Of a DNA stretch of 62,311 nucleotides, positions 16,161 to 24,774 are shown piece by piece. Every line of letters begins with the position of its first letter. The first letter of the stretch is position 1. The position numbers and the translations under genes are program-made. A model generated the notes under the pieces. The model was given only the letters and a program-made list of their open reading frames with translations, was not told where the DNA came from and did no database searches. The stretch is from Nitrospira sp. GTDB lineage: Bacteria > Nitrospirota > Nitrospiria > Nitrospirales > Nitrospiraceae. The stretch is taken from positions 1 to 62,311 of the forward strand of contig JAURZE010000016.1 of the NCBI GenBank assembly GCA_030653545.1, read 5' to 3'.

Positions 16161-17102
16161 TCAGCTTCCTTTCAAGCTTTGCAGTGTCGTATCCAACGAT
16201 TTCGGATCATGCACGTTCAATAATTTCGCATCCGGAAGAATACGTTTGATCAGGCCCGTCAACACCGTCCCGGGCCCCACTTCAATAAATGTCGTCACAC
16301 CCATCCTTGCCATCGCCTGCACCGAGTCTTCCCACAATACCGAGGACGGCAGTTGTCGAACGAGCGACGGCTGAATCTCAGCGGCCCGGCTGATGGGCTT
16401 GGCTTCGGCGTTATTAATGAGCGGCGTGGCTAGATCAGTCCATTGCACGACCGCCAGATCTGTCGACAACCGGTCAGCCGCCACCTGCATCAACGGCGTA
16501 TGGACCGGGACGCTCACCGGCAATGGGATCGCCTTTTTGCAACCTTTGGCTTTGGCCAGTTCAATCGCTCGTTCAACGGCGGCTTTTTCTCCGGCAATCA
16601 CCACCTGCCCAGGCGAATTGAAATTCGCCGCGGCAACCACACCGACTGCAGATGCCTCCCGGCAGACCTCCCGCACGACATCTGGCGTCAATCCAAGTAG
16701 CGCGGCCACCTGGCCGGTGCCCGGTGGCACCGCTTCAGACATATACCGCCCGCGTTTCTGCACGAGCCCGACGGCATCGCGAAAGGACACGCCGCCCGCA
16801 GCCACCAGCGCCGAATATTCACCCAGACTGTGTCCAGCCACTGCTACCGGCTTCAGACCTGCCGAGTCCAATGTCTTGAGGGCCGCGATGCTGCTCACCA
16901 GCAAGGCCGGTTGCGTATACTCCGTGAGATTCAGCCGTTCAGCCGGCCCTTCGAAGCAGAGCGCCGCACTGTCATAGCCGAGCACAGACGACGCCTCGTC
17001 ATAGACCTGCTTCAGCCTGGGATGGGCATCACATAGCGCTTTGCCCATGCCAACCGACTGCGACCCCTGTCCAGGGAACACCAATCCAATGCCAGAATTC
17101 AT
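16161..17102 (-). CDS. fabD: Malonyl-CoA:ACP transacylase
   Basis: A 313-residue alpha/beta enzyme moving malonyl from CoA to ACP. The FPGQGSQSVGMG opening, the nucleophile Ser in VAGHSLGEYSALVAAG, and the catalytic His in SVPVHTPLM are all present, followed by the GPGTVLTGLIKR block. Start set at MNSGIGLVFPGQGSQ (17102). It follows fabH by about 80 bases in the standard plsX-fabH-fabD-fabG order. Confidence 0.96.
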   Translation of the reverse strand: MNSGIGLVFPGQGSQSVGMGKALCDAHPRLKQVYDEASSVLGYDSAALCFEGPAERLNLTEYTQPALLVSSIAALKTLDSAGLKPVAVAGHSLGEYSALVAAGGVSFRDAVGLVQKRGRYMSEAVPPGTGQVAALLGLTPDVVREVCREASAVGVVAAANFNSPGQVVIAGEKAAVERAIELAKAKGCKKAIPLPVSVPVHTPLMQVAADRLSTDLAVVQWTDLATPLINNAEAKPISRAAEIQPSLVRQLPSSVLWEDSVQAMARMGVTTFIEVGPGTVLTGLIKRILPDAKLLNVHDPKSLDTTLQSLKGS

Positions 17103-17181
17103 GGGCGTAGATATCTTAGAAATGACGTGGAATGTCAACGGGAAAAGTTGTGCGGGACGGCTGCGTGTCGACTCACGGCCA

Positions 17182-18156
17182 TTACCATCGGATCAACGCC
17201 GAGGCCCAGGTCAACCCGGCTCCAAATGCGCCTAACATAACGAGCGACCCGTCCTGAACCCGCCCTGCTCGAACCGCCTCGTCCAGTGCGATTGGAATCG
17301 AGGCCGCCGACGTATTCCCATAGCGTTCAAGATTCACCATCACCTTCTCAAGCGGAAGACCGAGCCGTTCCATCACGGCCTTGAGAATCCGCATATTGGC
17401 TTGATGGGGCACGTAGAGATCCAGATCTTCGACCTGCAGCTGGTTTGCTGCCAGCGTCTCCCGGGCGATTTCCTCCAGCGTCCGCACGGCGACTTTGAAG
17501 GTCTCATTCCCCTTCATCTTGATGAAGTGGGCCCGTTCGGCGACTACCTGCTCGGAGAGTGGCGTACGCGACCCGCCGGCTGGCACGGTGATCAACTCAC
17601 AGAGGCTCCCGTCTGACCGCAAATGCGTTGAGAGAATCCCCCGTTCACCATCGCTCGCGCTGACCACCGCGGCGCCCGCCCCATCACCAAACAGGATGCA
17701 GGTATTCCGGTCACTCCAATCGGTAATCGCCGACATCACCTCGGAACCGATCACCAAGACATGCCGCATTCCGGTTCGTACATACGCATCCGCCACCGAC
17801 AAGGCGTAGACAAATCCGCAGCAGGCCGCCGACAGGTCGCAGGCCGCCGCTTTCGTCGCACCCAGTTGATGCTGGACCAGGCAGGCCGTCGCGGGAAGCG
17901 GATAGTCGCCCGTGCATGTGGCAACCAGGATCATATCGAGATCGGAGGCCGCAAGACCGGCGGCTTCCAGCGCACGCCGCCCGGCCTGAACCGCGAGATC
18001 CGAACAAGCCTCCCCGGACGCCGCAATATGGCGCTCGCGAATTCCCGTTCGTTCGCGAATCCAGTCATCGGACGTCGCCACCATACGCTCGAGCTCCGTA
18101 TTGGTCATGACTCGAGACGGGGCATACGACCCGGTTCCCGTGATACGGGATTTCAT
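17182..18156 (-). CDS. fabH: 3-oxoacyl-ACP synthase III
   Basis: A 324-residue thiolase-fold enzyme that starts fatty acid synthesis by condensing acyl-CoA with malonyl-ACP. The catalytic Cys is in ACDLSAACCGFVYAL, the His in LYVPHQANMRI, and the Asn in ERYGNTSAASIP. The N-terminal ITGTGSYAPSRVMTN block is standard. The start overlaps the plsX stop by 4 bases (ATGA), indicating translational coupling. Confidence 0.97.
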   Translation of the reverse strand: MKSRITGTGSYAPSRVMTNTELERMVATSDDWIRERTGIRERHIAASGEACSDLAVQAGRRALEAAGLAASDLDMILVATCTGDYPLPATACLVQHQLGATKAAACDLSAACCGFVYALSVADAYVRTGMRHVLVIGSEVMSAITDWSDRNTCILFGDGAGAAVVSASDGERGILSTHLRSDGSLCELITVPAGGSRTPLSEQVVAERAHFIKMKGNETFKVAVRTLEEIARETLAANQLQVEDLDLYVPHQANMRILKAVMERLGLPLEKVMVNLERYGNTSAASIPIALDEAVRAGRVQDGSLVMLGAFGAGLTWASALIRW

Positions 18157-19175
18157 GCAGAGGGCTCCGCAGGCGATGGACTGGCAATACTCTCTTCGAT
18201 ATCCCGTTGAATCAGTTCGTGCACACGCCCTTCGGCCATCCCTTTGCCCCGACGGATGGCATTCTTAATGGCTTTCGCCGAGGAACGGCCGTGGCAAATG
18301 ATGGTGATCCCGTTCACTCCGAGTAACGGCGCTCCGCCGAACTCCGCATAGTCGATCTTGCGTTTCAGATTGAGGAGCGGCCCCGCGATCAGCGGATAGG
18401 CCAGCCGGCCCAGCCACGAACCGGAAATTTCTTTGATCAGGAGCTTCTTGATGGTTTCAGCCACGCCCTCGGAAATTTTCAGCGCGACATTCCCGATAAA
18501 CCCGTCGCAGACGACGACATCAGCCGTTCCACTATAGACCTCACGCCCCTCGACGTTGCCGATGAAGTTCAACGAGCTGGCCTTCAAAAGCTTGAAGGCT
18601 TCCTTGGTCACCTCATTGCCCTTGCTGTCTTCCTCACCGATACTCAGAAGGCCGACGCGAGGATTGGGCTTGCGAAACAAATGCTTCCCGTATTCGTTCC
18701 CCATCAGGGCAAATTGTTCGAGATGTTTCGCCGAACAGTCGACGTTGGCGCCGACGTCCAGCATGATGGCCTCGCCCGTCAACGTCGGCAAGCTGGTCGC
18801 AATGGCCGGGCGCTCGACACCTTTGGTCAAACCCAACACGAAGAATGACGACACCATGCTCGCACCGGTGTTGCCCGGACTGACCACGGCACTGGCCTCT
18901 CCGTGCTTGACCAACTCTGTGGCGATCCAGATCGACGAGTCCCGCTTTTTACGCGCAACGGCGGCCGGCGATTCGTGCATCTCGACGACCTGAGGCGCAT
19001 GCCGAATGGAGAGACGAGGGTCGGTGACGCCAAGGCGCGCGCATTCGCGCTTCAAGGCCGTCTCGTCCCCGACGAGGATGACCTCGACGTCGAGTTCTTT
19101 GGCCGCCTGCATGGCGCCCTCGATACAGGGTGCGGGACCATGGTCCCCCCCCATCGCATCAAGCGCAATCTTCAT
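18153..19175 (-). CDS. plsX: Phosphate acyltransferase
   Basis: A 340-residue enzyme that turns acyl-ACP into acyl-phosphate, the acyl donor for the first step of phospholipid synthesis. The MKIALDAMGGDHGPAP start, SPGNTGASMVSSFFVLG, LDVGANVDCSAKHL and VVCDGFIGNVALK blocks are all typical. It sits between rpmF and fabH, the usual place. Directly upstream lies a decayed copy of its own 5' end in a small frame that ends on the plsX start codon. Confidence 0.96.
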   Translation of the reverse strand: MKIALDAMGGDHGPAPCIEGAMQAAKELDVEVILVGDETALKRECARLGVTDPRLSIRHAPQVVEMHESPAAVARKKRDSSIWIATELVKHGEASAVVSPGNTGASMVSSFFVLGLTKGVERPAIATSLPTLTGEAIMLDVGANVDCSAKHLEQFALMGNEYGKHLFRKPNPRVGLLSIGEEDSKGNEVTKEAFKLLKASSLNFIGNVEGREVYSGTADVVVCDGFIGNVALKISEGVAETIKKLLIKEISGSWLGRLAYPLIAGPLLNLKRKIDYAEFGGAPLLGVNGITIICHGRSSAKAIKNAIRRGKGMAEGRVHELIQRDIEESIASPSPAEPSA

Positions 19176-19309
19176 AGGGAGTCACGTACTCGAAAATGGG
19201 TGAACGGACGACGCCAGCTGAGCACTCGCACTAGGCCCTGTTGTGCGATGGGCAGCACCAGAGGCGCGGGGCCATGGTCTCGCACGATCACAGCACGTGC
19301 GATCTTCAT
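19172..19309 (-). pseudogene. Small frame from a decayed tandem copy of the plsX 5' end
   Basis: A 45-codon frame starts MKIARAVIVRDHGPAP, clearly parallel to the PlsX start MKIALDAMGGDHGPAP, and then diverges. The DNA around it repeats the plsX start region (compare 19130-19200 with 19255-19330). Its TGA overlaps the plsX ATG in the form ATGA, so if translated it would be coupled to plsX. It may be a duplication scar or a leader peptide. The 293-base gap to rpmF holds nothing else I can name. Confidence 0.45.
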
Positions 19310-19468
19310 GCGAAATCATGTGCTCGAGATTGGACTAGGTGACTGAACACGCGTGGCACCCGTGATTGCCCCCGATGAGCCGAGAGCTTAGCGCAGACGC
19401 ACGAAATGCACAACCGGAACGAGAAGAGCCGAGGCCAAGCGGCCTCGGCGCAGCTGATCTCGGTCCCG

Positions 19469-19654
19469 CTAGGACTCTTCGACCTGAATAACTGCCTTAC
19501 CCTTGTATGTTCCACAGTTCAAACAAGTGTAATGCGGCAGCTTCAGCTCGTGACACTGTGGACATACGGACATCCCCGGAGGGGTCATCCGCAGCTTTTG
19601 TGTACGTCGCTTGTCGCGGCGCGCACGAGAATGTTTATGTTTCGGATTAGGCAT
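19469..19654 (-). CDS. rpmF: 50S ribosomal protein L32
   Basis: A 61-residue basic protein starting MPNPKHKHSRARRDKRR. It has a zinc-ribbon pair of CxxC motifs, CPQC and CLNC, so this is the zinc-binding form. It is placed between the DUF177 gene and plsX as in most bacteria, which links ribosome and lipid synthesis in one transcript. Confidence 0.96.
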   Translation of the reverse strand: MPNPKHKHSRARRDKRRTQKLRMTPPGMSVCPQCHELKLPHYTCLNCGTYKGKAVIQVEES

Positions 19655-19703
19655 GGCAACTCCTTCCCACGTTCAAGACCGCCGAGAGATCGGTCCCCCG
19701 ACG

Positions 19704-20336
19704 TCACTTCTGTTCAGTCTTCAAGCTCTTCAATACTTGAAACGGATTGGTCGGGGCCTCATCCGGACAGGCACACCGCCCCTCGTTCAAATTCTTTCCG
19801 CAATGCTGGCACAACCCGGCACAATCTACTTTGCACAACGGATGCATCGGGTTCGACAAAATCACTTGCTCTCGCAGCATCGGCGCGAGCTCCAAGTGAT
19901 CTCCCGCGTAATGATAAATCTCGTCATCCGTCTCGTCCGGCTCGACAGCTACCGGTTCGACCGCCTTCTTGCGGTGATCGACCCGCTTGGCCACCGGTGA
20001 CACCGCCTTCGGTTCCGGTTCGTACACCACGCGGAGCGCAAACGCCAACGGCTCAGAGAAATGAGCCAAGCACCGCACACATTCCCGGATGGCCGTCCCT
20101 TCCACCACTCCGGTCACACAAATCGTGCGCTCCACCTGAGTCAGATCCAATCCGACAGCCAGCGCGCCTTCGAGCTGCGTGTCTGCTTCGGTCAGTCCCA
20201 GCTCCTCAGCGGTCACGTCACCCGTCAGCGACAACCCGTCGGCGGTGATATCTGCAAGATGCGGAGTCAGCAGATCCATCATGATCTCCGGCGACACGCC
20301 GGCTCCCCACGCCTGTATCGCGTCACGCTGACTCAC
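19704..20336 (-). CDS. DUF177 (YceD-type) protein
   Basis: A 210-residue protein of the YceD/DUF177 family, whose members accompany rpmF and have been linked to 23S rRNA or ribosome maturation. Features are an ECVRCL pair in the middle and a C-terminal CKVDCAGLCQHCGKNLNEG followed by CAC, a zinc-binding cluster typical of the family. An insert rich in Glu, Val and Pro (about residues 115-145) is not part of the core. The start may be a few codons downstream (MM at about residue 19). It follows rpsR by 5 bases. Confidence 0.85.
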   Translation of the reverse strand: MSQRDAIQAWGAGVSPEIMMDLLTPHLADITADGLSLTGDVTAEELGLTEADTQLEGALAVGLDLTQVERTICVTGVVEGTAIRECVRCLAHFSEPLAFALRVVYEPEPKAVSPVAKRVDHRKKAVEPVAVEPDETDDEIYHYAGDHLELAPMLREQVILSNPMHPLCKVDCAGLCQHCGKNLNEGRCACPDEAPTNPFQVLKSLKTEQK

Positions 20337-20341
20337 GCGCG

Positions 20342-20620
20342 CTATCGCTCCTCGGCAAAGCTGATGATCGCGATATGCCGGGCGCGCTTGATTGAAATCG
20401 TCAATTCACGCTGATGCCGCATGCAGTTCCCGGAGATCCGGCGCGGAACGATTCGTCCACGCTCGGTGAGAAAATTCCTAAGCAACCCGGCATCCTTAAA
20501 ATCAATCGGGGCCTTTTCCAGGCAAAACCGGCACGGCCGACGCCGTTGAAACAACCGCCCGCCGCCCCCGTTACCGTCACGGCGATCACCACCGCCTGCA
20601 CCGCCACCCGTTCGTTCCAT
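20342..20620 (-). CDS. rpsR: 30S ribosomal protein S18
   Basis: A 92-residue protein whose core [18 protein letters not shown] and [20 protein letters not shown] match S18. It keeps a CxxC at the N-terminus plus a later Cys, so it is the zinc-type S18. The first 20 residues are Gly/Arg-rich. The start at 20620 is set by GAGGAGGCAG just before it. It follows ssb by 23 bases in the rpsF-ssb-rpsR order. Confidence 0.95.
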   Translation of the reverse strand: MERTGGGAGGGDRRDGNGGGGRLFQRRRPCRFCLEKAPIDFKDAGLLRNFLTERGRIVPRRISGNCMRHQRELTISIKRARHIAIISFAEER

Positions 20621-20643
20621 CACTGCCTCCTCGTTCGTCCTAA

Positions 20644-21057
20644 TCAATGCTGTTCGTCAAACTCATAGCTGGGTTCGTCATGAATCGGCGGTTCACCGCC
20701 CGGTCCGCCGCTCGTCCCGGCGCCATCCTGGCGCTTCGGCATGAAGGTCACGCTCTGGGCCACGACCTCGTGCTTGCTGCGCTTCTGCCCGTCTTCCGTT
20801 TCCCAGCGGCGTTGCTGGAGCCGCCCTTCAATGATCGCCCCGTTGCCCTTGCTCAAATACTGTCCGCAATGTTCCGCCTGCTTGCCGAACACCACGATGT
20901 CTACAAAACAGACTTCCTCTTTCAGCTCCTCACCCTGCTTGAACCGTCGGCTCACCGCCAGTCCGAAGCTCGCGACCGGAGTCCCGCTCGGCGTATACCG
21001 CAGCTCGGGATTCCGCGTGAGATTGCCCATGAGGATGACTTTATTAAATCCGGCCAC
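20644..21057 (-). CDS. ssb: Single-stranded DNA-binding protein
   Basis: A 137-residue OB-fold protein ([20 protein letters not shown], then [16 protein letters not shown]) with a Gly/Pro-rich linker and an acidic tail ending SYEFDEQH. The tail is related to, but not identical with, the usual DDDIPF-type end that recruits repair proteins; the terminal Phe is followed by four more residues. It overlaps the end of rpsF by 14 bases. Confidence 0.95.
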   Translation of the reverse strand: MAGFNKVILMGNLTRNPELRYTPSGTPVASFGLAVSRRFKQGEELKEEVCFVDIVVFGKQAEHCGQYLSKGNGAIIEGRLQQRRWETEDGQKRSKHEVVAQSVTFMPKRQDGAGTSGGPGGEPPIHDEPSYEFDEQH

Positions 21058-21391
21058 CGTCGGTCTCCTGCGCTGAGGCCTCCAAAGGACGCGGCGGGAC
21101 TAATTCTTTTTCAAGATGGACGGTCAAGAACTTGAGGATGTTGTCTTCCAAACGGTAGGCCCGCTCAAGCTCGCCGACGGTCGTGTTGGGGGCGCGAAAG
21201 TAGAAATAGGCATAGGTGCCTTTCCGCTCATGCCGCACTTCATAGGCAAGCTTTTTCTTGCCCCAATTCTCGGCCTTGATGAATTGCGCGCCGGTCTTAT
21301 CGGCCACCGCTTTCATCTTATCGATGAGGGTATTGGTCTCCTCGTCGGAGACGGACGGACGAATAATGAACAGAGACTCGTACAGCTCCAT
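21044..21391 (-). CDS. rpsF: 30S ribosomal protein S6
   Basis: A 115-residue protein with the S6 pattern MELYESLFIIRPSVSDEE, WGKKKLAYEVRHERKGTYAY and YRLEDNILKFLTVHLEK. The start at 21391 is set by AGGAGGATTG a few bases upstream; the open frame extends 46 codons further without family resemblance. First gene of the rpsF-ssb-rpsR set. Confidence 0.96.
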   Translation of the reverse strand: MELYESLFIIRPSVSDEETNTLIDKMKAVADKTGAQFIKAENWGKKKLAYEVRHERKGTYAYFYFRAPNTTVGELERAYRLEDNILKFLTVHLEKELVPPRPLEASAQETDGGRI

Positions 21392-21564
21392 GCAGCAATC
21401 CTCCTGGACAAAGGCCCCGGATCCGGTCCGGAGCGAGGTGTAGGTGCCTCTATATGAGGCGTAAAGAACGGTGGACGGTATCACAGCGGCAAAGAGGCTG
21501 TCAATTGAATGAGTGATGCTCAGGCTCACTCCGGCTGCGCCCTAGCGCGGAGATGACGACCCGC

Positions 21565-22149
21565 CTAGTCTCGTCGATCAAACCAATAGATCAGCTCGAT
21601 GAGATGGAGATCGACCCCTCGGCTGTCTTGCCCGTAGAGCGTCGCATCCGAATAATGCTGAAAGTGATAGCCGATTCCGAGCGGTCCGGCCACGCGGCTG
21701 GTAATTCCGAATGTCCATACAAACTGAAATGGCCCGCCAAAATTCTGCCGGCCGAACTTATAATCGCTAAGCAAGGCCCCTCCCCCTCCGACGTCGATCG
21801 CTATTAGTCCATCCTTGCGCCCGAAGACAATATCAAGCGGCACGATTGTCATGATCCCATTAGTTTCGTTGGCCCCGCGTAACATGCCGATCGATGCAAG
21901 CATCCTCGTACCGAGTATCCAGTCTCCGCCAAGCTCCTTCTCCCAAGGAAGTCGAACTGTCGCCGCAAGGTCTGCCTGTTGGAAGTCACTCTGTCGCTCT
22001 CGGCCAAGCGGGGAGCCGCCGCTGAACCCGCCTCTGAGTCGGATCGACTCGAAGGCAAAATCTCCGGCTTGAGCCGGCCCGGCAATTCCAACCTGAACAA
22101 ATATCAGCCCCATCAGCACCAGAACGGTCACGCCCATACATCTACGCAT
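21565..22149 (-). CDS. PagL-like lipid A 3-O-deacylase, outer membrane
   Basis: A 194-residue protein with a clear signal peptide (MRRCMGVTVLVLMGLIF through PAQAGD). The body is a small beta-barrel ending in aromatic YWF. Near the C-terminus GYHFQHYSDATLYGQ matches the PagL pattern in which a His-x-Ser dyad (HYS) does catalysis, followed by GVDLHLIELIYWF. PagL removes an acyl chain from lipid A in the outer membrane. It interrupts the usual rplY-pth-rpsF order. The start could also be a GTG at 22164. The Asp in place of the common Asn after Ser is a small deviation. Confidence 0.65.
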   Translation of the reverse strand: MRRCMGVTVLVLMGLIFVQVGIAGPAQAGDFAFESIRLRGGFSGGSPLGRERQSDFQQADLAATVRLPWEKELGGDWILGTRMLASIGMLRGANETNGIMTIVPLDIVFGRKDGLIAIDVGGGGALLSDYKFGRQNFGGPFQFVWTFGITSRVAGPLGIGYHFQHYSDATLYGQDSRGVDLHLIELIYWFDRRD

Positions 22150-22231
22150 TGAAGAACCCCACACCCATCATGCTGGTTTACTGCTCGAGCACCACTACCT
22201 CGCCATGAAGCTCATATCCGCCCGATGCAGT

Positions 22232-22822
22232 CTATGCCCCTTCTTCGCTTTGCGGGGCCTTCTCACGAACATTGAATTGATTCATGGCCGTGGAAAGACC
22301 TCGGTGGATCAGGCACTCCATTGCGTCAACGGCTCGTTCCAGGCATGGCGTAAAAACCTCCGCCTCATCCTGCGTCACCGGCTGAAGCACATAGTCCGCG
22401 GCATCCATGCCAGGAGCGGGACGACCGATTCCGATTTTGATCCGGACAAATTGCGGAGTCCCAATCGCCTCTATCACCGATTTAATCCCGTTATGCCCAC
22501 CGGCCCCGCCGCCCTGCTTGATGCGCAGTCGACCTGGCTCTAAATCGAGATCATCGTGAATGAGAATCAGGTTGTCCGGCTTGATCTTGAACTCGCGCAG
22601 CAAACCTTTGAGAGGAGGCCCCGTGAGATTCATCCAGTCCAACAAGCCGGCGAGTTCGATCAACTCCGACCCAAGCCGACCGGATCCTCGTTGAGCAGTA
22701 CCGCGGAAGGCGAGACGGATAGACCATCGAGCAGCCGCCCGCTCGATGGCCCACATACCGACGTTGTGACGGGTCCGGGCGTAGGCTTTGCCTGGGTTGC
22801 CCAGTCCGACGAGGAGATGCAC
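22232..22822 (-). CDS. pth: Peptidyl-tRNA hydrolase
   Basis: A 196-residue esterase that recycles tRNA from dropped-off peptidyl-tRNA. The key residues are present: Asn in GLGNPG, catalytic His in RTRHNVG, Asp in LIHDDLDL, and Asn in GGHNGIKS. The block that usually reads KPxTFMNxSG is altered here to LAGLLDWMNLTG, keeping the Met-Asn but losing the Lys-Pro. It starts 2 bases after the rplY stop, the common rplY-pth pair. Confidence 0.94.
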   Translation of the reverse strand: MHLLVGLGNPGKAYARTRHNVGMWAIERAAARWSIRLAFRGTAQRGSGRLGSELIELAGLLDWMNLTGPPLKGLLREFKIKPDNLILIHDDLDLEPGRLRIKQGGGAGGHNGIKSVIEAIGTPQFVRIKIGIGRPAPGMDAADYVLQPVTQDEAEVFTPCLERAVDAMECLIHRGLSTAMNQFNVREKAPQSEEGA

Positions 22823-22824
22823 CG

Positions 22825-23598
22825 CTACTTCTTCTTTTCAGGTTCCTTCTTTTCAGCTTTCGGAGCATCCTTACCGGCGGCTTTCTTGTCGCCACCTTTG
22901 GCATCTCCGGCTGCGGCCGCGCCCGCCTTCGCAGGCTCTCCGCCTTCGCCTGCTTCCTTGCCCTTCGCCACGACTTCCGGCTCGGACGCCGCTGCGCCTG
23001 CGCCACCAGTCAGCAGTGCTTCCAGCTTGGCATCGGAGATCGGGGCCGCGACACTTACAATCATCAGATCTTCGTCGTCGAGGAATCGGATACCCTCGCG
23101 CCGCGCCACATCCTTCAGGTGAATGCCTTGACTGATTCCGAGTGAAGACGCATCCACGTCGATCTGGTCCGGCAGCACCGCCGGCAAACATTCGATATGG
23201 AGTTCACGGGCATTATTATGCAACACCCCGCCTTCTTTTACGCCGACGGGAATGCCGCCGGTGACGTGCACCGGAACTTTCACGCGAATCGGCTTGTCCA
23301 TGGAGATCTCAAACAAATCGGCATGCAACACACTGCCGGTAATGGGATCCACCTGATAATCACGCAACAATGCCGTGCGACTCGCCTTAGTCTTGGCGCC
23401 GTCTACGGTCAACGATACCAGCACCGTGCTGCCGGCTTGTGCCTTGAGAATCTTCACCAGTTCATCGGGATTGACCGTGAGAAGCACACATTCTCCCTGC
23501 CCATAGAGCACCGCGGGGATCTTGCCGCTCCGTCGCAGCTGGCGCGCGATACCCTTCCCCGATTGCTCCCGTACGGTCACTGCTAAATCAAATTTCAT
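22825..23598 (-). CDS. rplY: 50S ribosomal protein L25/CTC, long form
   Basis: A 257-residue protein: an N-terminal 5S rRNA-binding L25 domain (REQSGKGIARQLRRSGKIPA), a C-terminal TL5-type beta domain (VPVHVTGGIPVGVKEGGVL) and a final 55-residue Ala/Gly/Lys/Glu-rich tail ending EKKEPEKKK. The tail is low-complexity and probably disordered. The long two-domain form is typical outside the enterics. Located between prs and pth. Confidence 0.94.
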   Translation of the reverse strand: MKFDLAVTVREQSGKGIARQLRRSGKIPAVLYGQGECVLLTVNPDELVKILKAQAGSTVLVSLTVDGAKTKASRTALLRDYQVDPITGSVLHADLFEISMDKPIRVKVPVHVTGGIPVGVKEGGVLHNNARELHIECLPAVLPDQIDVDASSLGISQGIHLKDVARREGIRFLDDEDLMIVSVAAPISDAKLEALLTGGAGAAASEPEVVAKGKEAGEGGEPAKAGAAAAGDAKGGDKKAAGKDAPKAEKKEPEKKK

Positions 23599-23648
23599 GA
23601 TGCTCCTCCGTCTCTCCTACGTCGATCTGGTCCCCGCGATTCAAGGAC

Positions 23649-24593
23649 TCAGGCAAATAATGAGCTGACTGATTCGTCTTCGTGGATACGCCGAATGGCC
23701 TCGCCCAATAACGGCGCGACCGAAAGTTGATGCAATCTGGGGCAGGCCAGTTCTTTCCCGCGCAACGGAATAGTATTGGTCACCACCACCTGCGACAAAC
23801 AGGAGTTCGTGATACGGTCCAAAGCCGGCCCTGACAAGACCGCGTGTGTACAGGCGGCCCACACTTCCCGCGCCCCTTTGTCGGCGCACGCCTGGGCACC
23901 CTGTACAATAGTTCCGGCCGTGTCGATCATATCGTCCAGGAGCATCACGCTCTTTCCCTGCACATCGCCGATGATATTCATAATTTGCGCTTGATTCGGG
24001 CCTTCGCGGCGTTTATCGATAATGGCAAGATTGGCCTGCAGCCGCTTGGCAAAGGCCCGCGCACGCTCGACCCCGCCGGCGTCCGGCGACACCACAACTA
24101 AGTCATTGATCTTCTTCTTGGTGATGTAATCCAAGAGCACCGGCAATGCATACAAGTGATCGACCGGCACGTTGAAAAACCCCTGAATCTGCCCCGCGTG
24201 GAGGTCCATCGTCAACACACGATCGGCACCAGCGGTACTGATCAAATCGGCCACCAGCTTCGCCGAAATCGGCACGCGCGGTTGATCCTTCCGATCCTGC
24301 CGCCCATAGCCAAAGTAAGGAATAACCGCTGTGATCCGGTTCGCCGACGAACGTTTCAGCGCGTCGATGATGATCAACAGCTCCAGAAGTGAATCGTTCA
24401 CAGGCTGACAAGTCGACTGCACGACAAAGATATCAGCGCCGCGCACATTTTCATCGACTTTGACCCGGATCTCGCCGTCACTAAAGGAAGAGACGGTGGC
24501 CGCCCCGAGCTTTTGCCCGAGATAGGTGCAAATCTCATGGGCAAGCGCAGGATTAGCGTTCCCAGAGAATATTTTCAGTTCTCTGTTCATCAC
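23649..24593 (-). CDS. prs: Ribose-phosphate pyrophosphokinase
   Basis: A 314-residue enzyme making PRPP from ribose-5-phosphate and ATP for nucleotide, His and Trp synthesis. Family blocks: [37 protein letters not shown], the [12 protein letters not shown] metal/ATP block and the PRPP loop [14 protein letters not shown]. It follows ispE, the usual partner. A sigma70-like promoter lies about 150 bases upstream at 24745-24774. Confidence 0.96.
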   Translation of the reverse strand: MMNRELKIFSGNANPALAHEICTYLGQKLGAATVSSFSDGEIRVKVDENVRGADIFVVQSTCQPVNDSLLELLIIIDALKRSSANRITAVIPYFGYGRQDRKDQPRVPISAKLVADLISTAGADRVLTMDLHAGQIQGFFNVPVDHLYALPVLLDYITKKKINDLVVVSPDAGGVERARAFAKRLQANLAIIDKRREGPNQAQIMNIIGDVQGKSVMLLDDMIDTAGTIVQGAQACADKGAREVWAACTHAVLSGPALDRITNSCLSQVVVTNTIPLRGKELACPRLHQLSVAPLLGEAIRRIHEDESVSSLFA

Positions 24594-24744
24594 CGACTTC
24601 TCAAACGATCCAATCTCTTACTATTAAGGAACTGAATTCTTGAAAATACTTGGGTGAATTGACTTACCGGCTGACGTCGGCAGAGTGCAGAGGCTCTGCT
24701 ACCTTGCTCACGGCTCGCTGCGGAAGAAGCCAACCAAGTGGCGG

Positions 24745-24774
24745 ACTGTATCGGAAAGGCCTCGGATTTGTCAA
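24745..24774 (-). promoter_or_regulatory. Sigma70-type promoter for prs
   Basis: On the minus strand, TTGACA (24769-24774) and TACAGT (24745-24750) are 18 bases apart, overlapping the last codons of ispE. The gap to prs (24594-24770) holds no tRNA-Gln, although many genomes carry one between ispE and prs. Transcription would start near 24738. Confidence 0.45.

Noticed and set aside
19401-20248. Long plus-strand frame of 280 codons over rpmF and the DUF177 gene
   Set aside because: It is Pro/Arg/Ser-rich and runs antisense to two well-supported genes, so it is a shadow frame.
24594-24770. Possible tRNA-Gln between ispE and prs, as in many bacteria
   Set aside because: No acceptor-stem pairing, T-loop (GTTCRANNC) or CCA-like end could be found on either strand. 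Only a promoter-like pair is present.
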